Numbered from the stretch's first letter, positions 42,235 to 52,511 are shown. The stretch: 64,000 nucleotides of DNA from Fusicatenibacter saccharivorans (GCF_015557635.1 NZ_JADNOP010000014.1:41798-105797), one strand, 5' to 3'. A program made the numbers and translations. The notes: generated from the sequence alone by a model not told the origin.

Positions 42235-42284
42235 AAAGGGGATTAGGAACGTGTCATTTTCGAAAGGCTGCTAATCCTTTTTTT
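42235..42284 (+). terminator. Terminator of the ireB-trhP operon
   Basis: GGATTAG (42240-42246) pairs with CTAATCC (42271-42277), with flanking A/T pairs and a seven-base T-tract. Confidence 0.88.
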
Positions 42285-43083
42285 GTGCGAATAGAGATTA
42301 TGTAAAATAATGGTAATGATAAAAGAAACAAATAGGAAAAAGTTCGACATTCTGTGAAAAAAGTTGCTTCATAATGTTTACAAACTGGAGCAAATAAGCT
42401 AGAATGTACATGATATTATTGGACTAAGGCTAAATGCTGTTTTAATAGGCCATAAGTCACAAAAATATGTTAAGTATCATTACAAACGGAATGTATATAA
42501 CTGGCAATGTCTACTCAACAAAATCAGTTGAGGTCTGATGGTCAATGGTGGAGTTGAATATACATACAAATATACGCTTTTTTGCATAAATATTTGCCGC
42601 ATTTTACTGTGAAAATCATGCTTTGTGTAGTAGGGCGTTGATACTGATAACTGCATTTATCTGCGTGTCGTTGAGTAACGGTCGAAAACTACTAATATTC
42701 CGTTGTGTAGACATCATAAAAGATGACTAAATCATTGTACAGGTTGCGATAAGAATGATTGGGCTGTTTGTATGATTATTACAAAAATAATGGAATGGGA
42801 GAAACTGGCAAAACATGTGAAGAAAAGCGAGTTTACTCTACAGATCAACACTTTGATGTAGAGGGTGGAGAATGCGGCGAATAAATATGCGCCGGTGAAA
42901 AGCAGGGAAAAATGCAACTGATTTTATTGAGTAAACCTGTCTGGATGAAGATATGTAGAGAAAAAGTGGAGAAAAAAGCCGTGTGATGAACACACGGGAG
43001 AATGAGAGAGAAATACCATCCGATAAGGGTGTGTAGATAGATATAAAAAGGAGCAGAGGGGACAATATTGGTTGGAGAACATT
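42285..43083 (+). other. Long AT-rich leader region of the polysaccharide locus
   Basis: Nearly 800 bases without an intact gene. A promoter lies at 42377-42405. Hairpins include CTCAAC/GTTGAG (42514-42532) and CCGTGTG/CACACGG (42979-42997). A decayed frame from ATG at 42792 (MEWEKLAKHVKKSEF) is broken by TAG but continues as VENAANKYAPVKSR for a further 25-30 codons, and may be a gene relic. A structured antitermination leader is possible. Confidence 0.45.
42377..42405 (+). promoter_or_regulatory. Probable promoter of the polysaccharide locus
   Basis: TTTACA (42377-42382) and TAGAAT (42400-42405) have a 17-base spacer, leaving a leader of about 670 nt before the first gene. Confidence 0.55.
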
Positions 43084-44202
43084 ATGAAAGATAAATTTGC
43101 GGTGTCCATGTTCGGACAAAAACGACTGTCCCGTGAGGGTGGGATAGAGATAGTTGTAAAGGAACTATGTACCAGAATGGCACGAGATGGATGTCAGGTT
43201 ACCTGTTACAACAGGTCTGGCCACCATGTGAGCGGTGCAGAGTATGACAATAAAATTGAATACGATGGAATCCGACAGAAGTTTGTTCCGACCATTGAGA
43301 GAAAAGGCCTTGCAGCCGTGAGTTCCTCTTTCTTCGCAGCTTTGTATAGTGCTTTTGGAAAGTATGATGTGGTTCATATCCATGCAGAAGGTCCGGCTTT
43401 TTTCTCATGGCTGCCAAAGATGCTTGGAAAGAGAATCATAGTTACAATTCATGGTATAGACTGGCAACGCGAAAAATGGAAATCCGGCTTTGGTTCCAAG
43501 TTTATCCGACAGGGCGAAAAAAATGCTGTAAAGTATGCGGATGAAATCATTGTCCTGAGTAAAGGTGTTCAGGATTACTTCAAGGACACCTATGGCAGAG
43601 AGACACATTTCATTCCGAATGGTGTGAACAGACCAGAAATTCGAGAAGCTGGTTTAATAATAGAAAAATTTGGACTTATGAAAGATTCCTACATATTGTT
43701 CCTTGGCAGATTGGTGCCAGAAAAGGGTATTCGGTATCTGGTTGAGGCATTTAAGAACGTCAAAACAGATAAGAAATTGGTCATTGCTGGTGGATCTAGC
43801 GATACGGATTCCTTTATGAAAGAACTGAAAGAGCTGGCAAAAGGTGATGAGAGAATCATCTTTACTGGATTTGTGCAGGGACAGATGTTGGATGAGCTGT
43901 ACAGTAACGCGTATATTTACACATTGCCTTCTGATTTGGAAGGAATGCCTTTGAGTCTGTTGGAAGCTATGAGTTATGGTAATTGCTGTCTGGTTTCTGA
44001 TATTCCAGAGTGTGCCGAAGTCGTAGAAGATAAGGCGCTAATCTTCAAAAAATCGGATGTCGGTGATCTTAGAGATAAGCTGCAAGATGCTTGCAATCAT
44101 CCTGAAAAAGTTATGGAGATAAAAAAACAGGCAGCTGATTTTATCTGTGAGAAATACAACTGGGATGCTGTTGTAGATGAAACGATGAAATTATATAGAT
44201 AA
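43084..44202 (+). CDS. GT4 glycosyltransferase
   Basis: A 372-residue GT-B-fold glycosyltransferase of family 4. The acceptor domain starts FAVSMFGQKRLSREGGIEIV, and the donor domain holds LFLGRLVPEKGIRYLVEAF and the E-x7-E region LEGMPLSLLEAMSYG. It adds one sugar to the lipid-linked repeat unit; donor unknown. The ATG at 43084 with GGAG 6 nt upstream is preferred to an upstream TTG. It is the first gene of the locus. Confidence 0.9.
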   Translation: MKDKFAVSMFGQKRLSREGGIEIVVKELCTRMARDGCQVTCYNRSGHHVSGAEYDNKIEYDGIRQKFVPTIERKGLAAVSSSFFAALYSAFGKYDVVHIHAEGPAFFSWLPKMLGKRIIVTIHGIDWQREKWKSGFGSKFIRQGEKNAVKYADEIIVLSKGVQDYFKDTYGRETHFIPNGVNRPEIREAGLIIEKFGLMKDSYILFLGRLVPEKGIRYLVEAFKNVKTDKKLVIAGGSSDTDSFMKELKELAKGDERIIFTGFVQGQMLDELYSNAYIYTLPSDLEGMPLSLLEAMSYGNCCLVSDIPECAEVVEDKALIFKKSDVGDLRDKLQDACNHPEKVMEIKKQAADFICEKYNWDAVVDETMKLYR

Positions 44203-44238
44203 TGCTAAAAACTAAAATAGATTTGTTGGGTGGAAAAA

Positions 44239-45408
44239 ATGAAGAACAATATTAATGGCCATAAAATAATAGTAGTTGGTGAAGAACATTATACTCCATT
44301 AGGTGTTATTCGGAGTTTAGGAGAAGAGGGAATTGCTCCAATTGCGTATATTAAGAAGAATAGTAGAACTAAAATTGCATCATGTAGTAGGTATATTTCT
44401 GAACTTCACATGGTTGATGATTATAATATTGCGGTTGATGAAATCGTAAATAAGTATGGAGACGAAAGCTTGAAACCAGTAATAATAGCTTGCGATGACA
44501 TTGTGGTTAGGAGCTTTGATAAATTATATGACAGTATTAAGAGCAAATTCTATGTGAATAATGCAGGTGCATCTGGAAGAATTGCACATTATCAGGATAA
44601 AAATGTGTTATATGAACTAGCTCGGAAATGTGGACTTAATGTTGCTAAGTCATGGAAAGTTAATTGTGGAGAAATTCCTGTCGATATAACATATCCAGTT
44701 ATCACGAAACCAATTGAGTCTTATGAAGGCTGGAAGCAAGATTATTATATTTGCTCAAATAAGGAAGAACTAAAAAAAGCATACAAAAAAATTAAAGGAA
44801 ATACATTACTCCTTCAATCATATATAAAAAAGAAAACAGAGATGACATTGGAAGGCTTTTCGGCAGAGCAGGGAAAGAAGACACTTTTCGCAATAAAAGC
44901 TCGATATACCTATATACTTCCTGATTATTATAGCATGGCAATGGTGGTGAGTAATGCGACGGACGATAAACTCAAAAATACTCTTGAAAAGATGATTTCG
45001 GAAATAGGATATGAGGGAATTTTTGAGGTTGAATTTATGATTGACCAAAATGAAGAACTCTGGTTTTTGGAAATTAACTTTAGAAATTCGACTTGGAGTT
45101 ATGCTTCTACGAAAGTAGGAATGAACTTGCCATATTTATGGTCGAAAGCAATGATTGGTGAGTTGGAATGGAAGAATATTGAAAAAAAAGTGCCGGATAA
45201 TTATAAGGCTATAGCAGAAGTCCCTGATTTTGAGCAACGAGTACGTAGGTTTAAAATGATTGGTATTGGGAAGTGGATTAGAGAGATAAAGGCAGCAGAT
45301 TGTTTATATTTCTATAATAAGGACGATATGAAGCCTTTTATATCAGTTTGGCTTTATAAAGGAAAAAGTATTTTTAGAAAAACAGTAAATAAAATCATTA
45401 GAAGGTAA
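44239..45408 (+). CDS. ATP-grasp enzyme, carboxylate-amine ligase type
   Basis: A 389-residue ATP-grasp protein. The pre-ATP domain starts GHKIIVVGEEHYTPLGVIRS, and ATP-grasp signatures are YPVITKPIESYEGW and GYEGIFEVEFM then LWFLEINFRNS. Relatives in capsule loci join an amino acid or other amine to a carboxylate. A uronic or amino acid decoration of the polymer is plausible but inferred. The ATG at 44239 has GGTGG upstream. Confidence 0.82.
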   Translation: MKNNINGHKIIVVGEEHYTPLGVIRSLGEEGIAPIAYIKKNSRTKIASCSRYISELHMVDDYNIAVDEIVNKYGDESLKPVIIACDDIVVRSFDKLYDSIKSKFYVNNAGASGRIAHYQDKNVLYELARKCGLNVAKSWKVNCGEIPVDITYPVITKPIESYEGWKQDYYICSNKEELKKAYKKIKGNTLLLQSYIKKKTEMTLEGFSAEQGKKTLFAIKARYTYILPDYYSMAMVVSNATDDKLKNTLEKMISEIGYEGIFEVEFMIDQNEELWFLEINFRNSTWSYASTKVGMNLPYLWSKAMIGELEWKNIEKKVPDNYKAIAEVPDFEQRVRRFKMIGIGKWIREIKAADCLYFYNKDDMKPFISVWLYKGKSIFRKTVNKIIRR

Positions 45409-45417
45409 AAAGAGTAT

Positions 45418-46527
45418 ATGAATAAAAAATGTTTAGCTATATGTGGTGCATGCATATCTTTTTATATAGGTGCAGGATTTGCAACAATGCAAGAAGTTGT
45501 ACAGTATGAAGCGTCATATGGATCATTGTTTCCAATTGCGATAATATCAGCAGCACTTATATATATATATACAAATGTGTCTTTTGCTTCAAATGGAAGT
45601 CACCTTAAGTTAAAGCGAGGCGGAGACATATATGGTGTTTATTGTGGCGTGTTCGGAAAGAAAATTGGACAAGCAGCTTCTGTCTTTTTTGATTATTTTG
45701 CAGCACTGTTTTGCTATATGAGTTATGTAGTGATGTGTGGTGGAGCAAATTCGACGGCATCGCAACAATGGGGCCTACCAAATGGTGTGGGTGCTATTTT
45801 TTTAACGATATGTGTTATTCTTACCGTACTTTTAGGACTTGATGGTATTGTTAACGCATTAAGTAAGATGGGAATAGTTATAATAGTGATGATTCTTATT
45901 GTTTCTGTTGTGACGGCAATTACGGGAATCCCGGATGTTCAAATGAACATGGAAGCATTAGATAAGGGAATGTTTTTGGATAGCATTAAACAAGTGGGTA
46001 ATGGAAATCCTCTATTGGCGGGAGCGTCGTATGGGGGATTTGTGATTCTATGGTTTGCAAGTTTTCTAACGGAAATTGGAGCGAAAAATGAAATAAAGCA
46101 GGTTAATGTAGGAGTGATTTTATCTAGTATATTTATATTTGTAACATCGGCAATATGTTGTTTGGCATTGATAGGACATATTGGGATGATAGCAGGAATG
46201 GATATTCCGGCATTGGTTTTAGCAACTCAGATTTCACCATGGTTTGCGCAGATTTTTGCTATTGTAATTTGTATAGGGATTTATACCTCAGCAGTTCCGC
46301 TTTTGTGGACAGGAGTTAGGAAAGTAGCCACTGAAAAAACTAAAAAGTATACGTTAATTACAATTTTTAGTGGAGTTGTCGGATGTGCAATTGCTTGTTT
46401 CGTTCCTTATCAAGGATTGATTAATATCCTGTATGGTATTAATGGCTATCTTGGATTTATCCTTATGATTTTCATGATTATATACGATCTTAAAACAAAA
46501 ATAATACGAAGAGGCTATAGTGCATAA
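45418..46527 (+). CDS. YkvI-like multi-pass transporter
   Basis: A 369-residue protein with about 10-11 membrane helices in the APC-like YkvI family (FYIGAGFATMQEVVQYEASY near the N-terminus). YkvI proteins are uncharacterised putative solute/sodium transporters. Such a transporter is unusual inside a polysaccharide locus; it might supply an amino acid used by the ATP-grasp or aminotransferase enzyme, which is inference. It overlaps the next gene at TAATG. Confidence 0.78.
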   Translation: MNKKCLAICGACISFYIGAGFATMQEVVQYEASYGSLFPIAIISAALIYIYTNVSFASNGSHLKLKRGGDIYGVYCGVFGKKIGQAASVFFDYFAALFCYMSYVVMCGGANSTASQQWGLPNGVGAIFLTICVILTVLLGLDGIVNALSKMGIVIIVMILIVSVVTAITGIPDVQMNMEALDKGMFLDSIKQVGNGNPLLAGASYGGFVILWFASFLTEIGAKNEIKQVNVGVILSSIFIFVTSAICCLALIGHIGMIAGMDIPALVLATQISPWFAQIFAIVICIGIYTSAVPLLWTGVRKVATEKTKKYTLITIFSGVVGCAIACFVPYQGLINILYGINGYLGFILMIFMIIYDLKTKIIRRGYSA

Positions 46528-47726
46528 TGAACGTCATAATAATTAATAAATTTTTACACCCAAATGGTGGATCAGAAACGTACATATTCAAGCTGGGAGA
46601 GGCATTGGGGCAGCATGGACACGAGGTTCAATACTTCGGTATGGATCATAAAGGTCGTTGCGTTGGCAACCGGGTTAATGCTTACACGAGTGACATGGAC
46701 TTCCACGGTGGAAGCAAACTGAGTAAGCTGACCTATCCGATCAAGACGATTTACAGTAAGGAAGCACGGGTACAGCTGAGAAAAGTTCTGGATGACTTCC
46801 AGCCGGATGTCTGTCACCTGAACAACTTCAACTACCAGTTGACGCCTTCTATGATTCTGGAAATCGTGAAGTGGCGTAAGGAGACGGGGCATAAGTGTAA
46901 GATTGTCTTCACAGCGCACGATTACCAGCTGGTCTGTCCGAACCACATGCTGAACAATCCGAACACTCACCAGAACTGTGAGAAGTGCCTCGGCGGCCAC
47001 TTTATGAACTGCATGAAAGGCAAGTGCATCCACGGTTCCACGGCTAAGTCTGCCATCGGCATGATGGAAGCAGAGTTCTGGAAGTGGAAGGGTACCTACA
47101 AGTACATTGACACAATGATCTGCTGCTCTGAGTTCATGAAGAGCAAGATGGACAGCAATCCGCTGTTTGCAAAGAAAACGGTGGCAATGCACAACTTCAT
47201 CGACAAGGTGGAGTGGAAAGAAACACCGAAGAAGGATTACGTCCTCTACTTTGGTCGCTTCTCCGAGGAGAAGGGCATCGGCACACTCATCAAGGTCTGC
47301 AAGGAACTGCCGGATGTGCAGTTCATCTTCGCCGGCACTGGGCCACTGGAAGAAACGGTAAATGGTGTGAAGAACATCAAGAACGTGGGTTTCCAGAAGG
47401 GTGAGGAACTGGAGAAACTTATCCGTGAAGCACGGTTCTCCATCTACCCGTCTGAGTGGTACGAGAACTGTCCGTTCTCCGTGATGGAATCTCAGATGTA
47501 CGGCACACCGGTGCTGGGAGCAGACATCGGTGGTATCCCGGAACTGATTCAGGTTGGTAAGACCGGTGAACTGTTTAAGAGCGGTAACGCCGAAGACCTG
47601 AAGAAGAAGGTTGAGAAACTCTGGGGTGATAAGAAGCTGTGCGAAGAATATAGCAAGAACTGCAAGGACATCAGCTTCGATACCATCGATGAGTATTACG
47701 AGAAAATTATGAAGGTGTATCAGTAA
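46527..47726 (+). CDS. GT4 glycosyltransferase with cysteine-rich insert
   Basis: A 399-residue GT-B enzyme. N-terminal domain NKFLHPNGGSETYIFKLGE. A Cys-rich insert near 135-175 (CPNHMLNNP, CEKCLGGHFMNCMKGKC) may bind a metal. The donor domain is LYFGRFSEEKGIGTLIKVC and SEWYENCPFSVMESQMYG. Codon choice differs strongly from the neighbours: lysine is mostly AAG and GC content is higher, suggesting a separate origin. It starts at the stop of the transporter gene. Confidence 0.9.
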   Translation: MNVIIINKFLHPNGGSETYIFKLGEALGQHGHEVQYFGMDHKGRCVGNRVNAYTSDMDFHGGSKLSKLTYPIKTIYSKEARVQLRKVLDDFQPDVCHLNNFNYQLTPSMILEIVKWRKETGHKCKIVFTAHDYQLVCPNHMLNNPNTHQNCEKCLGGHFMNCMKGKCIHGSTAKSAIGMMEAEFWKWKGTYKYIDTMICCSEFMKSKMDSNPLFAKKTVAMHNFIDKVEWKETPKKDYVLYFGRFSEEKGIGTLIKVCKELPDVQFIFAGTGPLEETVNGVKNIKNVGFQKGEELEKLIREARFSIYPSEWYENCPFSVMESQMYGTPVLGADIGGIPELIQVGKTGELFKSGNAEDLKKKVEKLWGDKKLCEEYSKNCKDISFDTIDEYYEKIMKVYQ

Positions 47727-47750
47727 GACTGATATGTGAGGAGAAGACTT

Positions 47751-48261
47751 GTGGCTACAAAAGCGGATCGATACGAGGGAATAGACGGCTTGAAGGCGTA
47801 TGCCATCATTGGCATTGCGTTGATGCACATCCTCGCAAACGGAGAATATGGGATAGGGGGATTTGTGTTTGAGCGGTTAATACCATCTTTCACAAACCTC
47901 GTTTTCCTTTTTATATGGTCAGTGGCTTTGGGATGTGCTGCGGCTATTACCAGAAAATTATTGACCAGAAGATCAGCGTGGAGGATTTCTACAAGAAGCG
48001 ATACATTAAAATCTGGCCGTATTTTGTACTGCTCTGTGCGGTAGACTTTGTGATTTCGCCGAGTAAGGAATCTTTGTTTGAAGTTTTCGCAAACTACACC
48101 TTGTTCATCTATTTGGAAACGGTCTGCTGGCATATATCTTCACAGCGGTTGCAGTCATCTGCAGTTCAGTTGTGTTCTCGGTATGTGCCAAGTGGTTCTT
48201 AAATAAAACCCAAACATTCTTAAAAGAAAGAGTAAACAATAGGAGAGTTAATCATGTCTGA
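47751..48261 (+). pseudogene. Acyltransferase_3 relic with frameshift and internal deletion
   Basis: The N-terminus (YEGIDGLKAYAIIGIALMHI) is typical of membrane O-acyltransferases. A frameshift near 47918 moves the sequence to another frame (VSGFGMCCGYYQKIIDQK). After FANYTL it jumps to a tail in a third context (GLLAYIFTAVAVICSSVVFS) that ends at 48261, overlapping the next start. Most of the central membrane domain is missing. It was probably an acetyl-decorating enzyme. Confidence 0.85.
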
Positions 48262-49435
48262 AGAAAAGAAGTTAAATGGTACGGTCATCGTCACTTATCG
48301 CTGCAACGCTCGTTGCTCCATGTGTAACCGTTATAAAGCACCTTCCAAGCCGGAGGAGGAAATCAGCATCGAAACCATCAAGAAGCTGCCGAAGATGTAC
48401 TTCACCAACATCACTGGCGGTGAACCGTTCATCCGTACTGACCTGAAGGATATTGTGCGCGAACTGTACAAGAAGTCTGACCGTATCGTCATTTCCACGA
48501 ACGGTTTCTTCACAGATCGTATCGTTGATCTGTGCAAAGAGTTTCCGCAGATTGGTATCCGTATTTCTATCGAAGGTCTGGAGCAGACCAACAACGAAAT
48601 CCGTGGCCTACAGAACGGATACCAGCGCGGTTATGGCACGCTGAAGAAACTGCGTGAGATGGGTATGAAGGATGTTGGCTTTGGTATGACCGTTCAGGAC
48701 AAGAATGCTCCTGATCTGGTCCCTCTGTACAAAATCTCTAACGAGATGGGTATGGAGTTTGCAACGGCTTCCCTGCACAACAGTTTCTACTTCGTTGAGG
48801 CAAAGAACATCATTCACGACCGTCCGATGGTTGCAAAGAACTTTGAGAATCTGGTCAATGAACTGCTCCGTAGCAACAGCCCGAAGAAATGGTTCCGTGC
48901 CTACTTCAACCATGGTCTGATTAACTACATCTATGGTCAGAAGCGTCTGTTGCCTTGCGACATGAGTTTTGATACCTTTTTCATCGACCCATATGGTGAT
49001 GTTATGCCATGCAATGGTACCAAGGATAAGGAGGTCATGGGCAACCTGAATAATCAGACTTGGGATGAGCTGTGGAATAGCCCGGAAGCAGAAAAAGTTC
49101 GTGCAAAGGTTCGTTGCTGCGATCGTGATTGCTGGATGATCGGCTCTGTTAGCCCTGCTATGCATAAGTATATCTGGAAGCCTGCTACTTGGGTTTTGGT
49201 TCACAAGTTTAAGACCTTTTTCACCAAGCATCCATATAGCATGTATGAACTGAAAATTTGTCGTGACTATCGCGACGGTAAAGTTACCAAAGAGGAACTG
49301 GATAAGTGCAGCACCTGTGATATGAATTGCGTGATCAACAACGGTCTGAGTGAAGCATCCAAAGAGCAGCTGAAGCATAAGACCGGCGAGGAAATCGTGG
49401 ATGCCGATATCGCACAGCAGATGGAGACGAAGTGA
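48254..49435 (+). CDS. Radical SAM/SPASM protein
   Basis: A 393-residue radical SAM enzyme. CNARCSMC provides Cys17, Cys21 and Cys24 for the cluster, and ITGGEPFIR binds SAM. A SPASM-like C-terminal part has scattered cysteines (LPCDMSFDTFFIDPYGDVMP, RCCDRDC, CSTCDMNC) for auxiliary clusters. It lies among sugar-polymer genes, so its substrate may be a sugar or lipid-linked intermediate; epimerisation or deoxygenation is speculation. It shares the AAG-rich codon style of the GT4 gene at 46527. Confidence 0.85.
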   Translation: MSEEKKLNGTVIVTYRCNARCSMCNRYKAPSKPEEEISIETIKKLPKMYFTNITGGEPFIRTDLKDIVRELYKKSDRIVISTNGFFTDRIVDLCKEFPQIGIRISIEGLEQTNNEIRGLQNGYQRGYGTLKKLREMGMKDVGFGMTVQDKNAPDLVPLYKISNEMGMEFATASLHNSFYFVEAKNIIHDRPMVAKNFENLVNELLRSNSPKKWFRAYFNHGLINYIYGQKRLLPCDMSFDTFFIDPYGDVMPCNGTKDKEVMGNLNNQTWDELWNSPEAEKVRAKVRCCDRDCWMIGSVSPAMHKYIWKPATWVLVHKFKTFFTKHPYSMYELKICRDYRDGKVTKEELDKCSTCDMNCVINNGLSEASKEQLKHKTGEEIVDADIAQQMETK

Positions 49436-50466
49436 TGAATTATCAAATAAGCGTTATTGTTCCTCTATATAATATTAAATGGAATTTATTTAAGTTTTGC
49501 TTGGACTCAATTCTTTCACAGTTAAATAATAATATTGAACTTTTAATAATAAATGATGGTTCAAAAGAAAGAGAATCGGTTGATTGCTGTAAAAAATATA
49601 TTAAAAAATATGAAAATGTAAGACTAATTGATAGATTAGAAAATAGAGGCGTGAGTGAAACACGGAATGAAGGAATAGAGTATAGCTGTGGCAGATTTTT
49701 AATGTTTGTTGATGCAGATGATGTACTAGAATCAGGTGCAATACAGAAAATAGAAACTTTAATAAGGGCAGATGCAAGTATCGATACAGTATTCTTTGAA
49801 TACAGTGTCTTAAAAGATGGAATAAAGCGTCACTGTTTTCGCCAAATAGAGGCAAAAGATTGCAGAAAATTCAATAAGAAAATGGCTGAGAGAATGGTGC
49901 TTGGGATTGACTTTAATAGCCCGTGTACGATTGTATATAGTAAGAGAATTATTGATGAAAATAATATACGATTTGATTCACAACTTGCACTAGGGGAAGA
50001 TTTCAAATTTAATACTCAGTATTTGCATGAATTCTCAAATGGAGCTTATATAAAGGAAAGCCTTTATATTTATAGAATGCGTGAGGGAAGTGCTACAAAT
50101 TCATTTTCCATAAAAAAAGTAAAGGATACTGGAACCAGTTATTTTATCGGAAAAGAATTAATACAGAAATTCTTTGAAGATGGTGATTCAAAAAAAATAA
50201 AAGAATCTTTTTATAATCTCTATTATAAGAGTTTGCTGTCTCACATTTTAAATGGAATTTTGAGTGGTGCAAGCAAAAAACAAATAGAGCAATGCTATTT
50301 ATTCGATTGGGTCATAGATATGACAAGAACAAACGGTGTTAATGTTAAGCAACCATTGAAATTTATAATAAATAGAAGAAGTTACATGATATTTTGGACA
50401 TTAAGCCAGATTAAATTGGCGAAACAAGTGGGTAAAAAAGTTAAGAAGGTAAACACAAATGAGTAA
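49435..50466 (+). CDS. GT2 glycosyltransferase
   Basis: A 343-residue GT-A-fold enzyme. It opens YQISVIVPLYNIKWNLFKFC, has LLIINDGSKERES, and the metal-binding DxD region FLMFVDADDVLE. It begins at the TGATG overlap with the radical SAM gene and overlaps licD by 8 bases, so the genes are translationally coupled. It is AT-rich, unlike the preceding gene. The sugar is unknown. Confidence 0.9.
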   Translation: MNYQISVIVPLYNIKWNLFKFCLDSILSQLNNNIELLIINDGSKERESVDCCKKYIKKYENVRLIDRLENRGVSETRNEGIEYSCGRFLMFVDADDVLESGAIQKIETLIRADASIDTVFFEYSVLKDGIKRHCFRQIEAKDCRKFNKKMAERMVLGIDFNSPCTIVYSKRIIDENNIRFDSQLALGEDFKFNTQYLHEFSNGAYIKESLYIYRMREGSATNSFSIKKVKDTGTSYFIGKELIQKFFEDGDSKKIKESFYNLYYKSLLSHILNGILSGASKKQIEQCYLFDWVIDMTRTNGVNVKQPLKFIINRRSYMIFWTLSQIKLAKQVGKKVKKVNTNE

Positions 50467-51304
50467 GCAAATATCTTCAGTTGAGTTAAAAAAACTTGAA
50501 TTAGAGATTGCAAAAGAGGTTAAAAAAATATGTGATGAAAATAATATTGATTATTTCATTATTGGGGGAACTCTATTAGGTGCAGTGAGGCATAAAGGAT
50601 TTATTCCATGGGATGATGATATGGACATTGGAATGACTTGGAACAATTATCAACGGTTTTTAAAATTGGCACCAGAAAAAATGGATGATCGCTTTTTTAT
50701 CCAGACCTGTCAGACTGATTTAAATTATCATAACATTTTTGCAAAAGTTCGATTGCGAAATACCCACATGATTGAAAAAGTCACAGAGAACATTGAAATA
50801 TGTGATGGAATTTTTGTGGATATTTTTCCGTATATTTCCATAAAGGAATCTTTATTGAAATCAAAGTGCTATATGTTCAGACTTCGGATTTTAGGCAAAA
50901 TGTCATTATTAAAACATAACTATGATTTAAATGGAATTACGGAAAGCAGTCTGAGTCGTTTTTTAAATGATATAATGAAAATTTTACCATTTTCTTCAAA
51001 GACTGTGGACAAAAAATTATATAGTTTGTTGTCACAAGCTGATCAAGGGAAAGGAGAAGCTTATTATATAGAGTGTGATGGTATGTTTAGAGGTGATTTT
51101 GCTTTCTTAAAAACCTTTTTTGACAATCTGATTGAATTGCCTTTTGAAGATACTTCATTTAAAGCACCATTTAAATACGATGATTATCTAACGAAAGCGT
51201 ATGGTAATTATATGGAATACCCTCCACAGAAAGAACGAGAAAAGGGACATTCCTTATCCGGAGTGATTATCGATAACGAACTACAGTCTTATTTTAAGGA
51301 GTGA
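50459..51304 (+). CDS. LicD-family phosphotransferase
   Basis: A 281-residue LicD protein with the family core [20 protein letters not shown] followed by WDDDMDIGM, a nucleotidyltransferase-like metal site. LicD enzymes transfer phosphocholine or related phospho-alcohols from CDP-donors to sugars. The downstream cytidylyltransferase could provide the CDP-donor. The acceptor would be the polysaccharide repeat. Confidence 0.9.
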   Translation: MSKQISSVELKKLELEIAKEVKKICDENNIDYFIIGGTLLGAVRHKGFIPWDDDMDIGMTWNNYQRFLKLAPEKMDDRFFIQTCQTDLNYHNIFAKVRLRNTHMIEKVTENIEICDGIFVDIFPYISIKESLLKSKCYMFRLRILGKMSLLKHNYDLNGITESSLSRFLNDIMKILPFSSKTVDKKLYSLLSQADQGKGEAYYIECDGMFRGDFAFLKTFFDNLIELPFEDTSFKAPFKYDDYLTKAYGNYMEYPPQKEREKGHSLSGVIIDNELQSYFKE

Positions 51305-51309
51305 TAAAT

Positions 51310-52383
51310 ATGTTAAATTTTACAGTGGGTCCAGTAATGTCATCGGATGCTGTTCGCGCGATTGGAGCAGATCAGGTTCCATATTTTAGAACGGCTGAAT
51401 TTTCTGATGTAATGCTAGAAAATGAAAAATTGATACGCAAGTTTGCTAAAGCAAGTGATGATTCAAGAGTTGTTTTCCTTACAGGATCTGGTACGGCTGC
51501 AATGGAAGCAGGTGTGATGAATTGTCTGAATAAAGAAGATAAAGCACTTGTAGTAAATGGCGGTAGCTTTGGTCATAGATTTGTTCAGCTTCTTGAGTTG
51601 CACGATGTTCCACATACTGAAATTGTCTTGGGGCATGGAAAAGCATTGAAAAAAGAAATGCTGGATCAGTATGAGGGAAAGGGATATACCGCATTTGTGG
51701 TAAATCTACATGAGACATCTACTGGTGTTCATTATGATATTGATATGATTAGCGATTTCTGCAAGAGAAATGGAATGTTTTTACTAGTAGATTCTATCAG
51801 TTCTTTTTTGGCAGATGAATTTAATATGGAAAAATTAGGTGTTGATGTGATGCTGACTGGTTCTCAAAAAGCATTAGCGTGTCCTCCGGGAGTGTCTGTC
51901 ATTGTATTATCACCTAAGGCAATAGCTAGAATCGAAAATAACAATCCAAAATGCATGTACTTTGACCTTAAAGATGCGTTGAAAAATGGTGAGCGAGGAC
52001 AAACACCGTTTACACCGGCAGTTGGAATTTTGCGTCAGATTAATGCTCGCTTAAAAGAAATTGATGCTGAAGGCGGAGTATCAGAAGAAAATAAAAAAAT
52101 TGCAGAGCTTGCAGCAGATTTTAGAGAAAAAATTAAAGGTCTGCCGTTTGAAATTGTATCAGAAGCAATGTCAAATGCTGTAACCCCACTCCACCCAACC
52201 ACGGCAAATGCATATGATATATTCTTAACATTGAAAGATGAATATGGAATCTGGGTGTGTCCTAATGGTGGAGATATGAAAGATACAATTTTCCGCGTTG
52301 GTCATATTGGTGCATTGACTAAGGAAGATAATACTACACTTGTGAATGCTTTCCGTGACTTGCAGAAAAGAAAAATAATATGA
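51310..52383 (+). CDS. Class V aminotransferase
   Basis: A 357-residue PLP enzyme of the AGAT/phosphonate-aminotransferase group. The N-terminal [18 protein letters not shown] is characteristic, and the PLP lysine is Lys187 in [12 protein letters not shown]. Family members transaminate glyoxylate, phosphonoacetaldehyde or related aldehydes and ketones. Between LicD and a cytidylyltransferase it may make an amino-alcohol phosphate or aminoethylphosphonate head group; no PEP mutase is present in the window. AAGGAG lies 8 nt before the ATG. Confidence 0.87.
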   Translation: MLNFTVGPVMSSDAVRAIGADQVPYFRTAEFSDVMLENEKLIRKFAKASDDSRVVFLTGSGTAAMEAGVMNCLNKEDKALVVNGGSFGHRFVQLLELHDVPHTEIVLGHGKALKKEMLDQYEGKGYTAFVVNLHETSTGVHYDIDMISDFCKRNGMFLLVDSISSFLADEFNMEKLGVDVMLTGSQKALACPPGVSVIVLSPKAIARIENNNPKCMYFDLKDALKNGERGQTPFTPAVGILRQINARLKEIDAEGGVSEENKKIAELAADFREKIKGLPFEIVSEAMSNAVTPLHPTTANAYDIFLTLKDEYGIWVCPNGGDMKDTIFRVGHIGALTKEDNTTLVNAFRDLQKRKII

Positions 52384-52511
52384 TTAAACTGGATAATGAA
52401 AACAAATGAATGATTCGTTATTCTGCTCTTTATTATTAGAATGTCAGGTAAAAGATACTTAGAATTTAGTTTGCAAAAGTAATATTGGTAAATTAGTTAG
52501 GAGAAAATGAT

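Noticed and set aside
46572..47828. 418-codon open frame on the minus strand
   Set aside because: It lies entirely opposite a clear GT4 gene, has no ribosome site, and its composition reflects the codon bias of the real gene.
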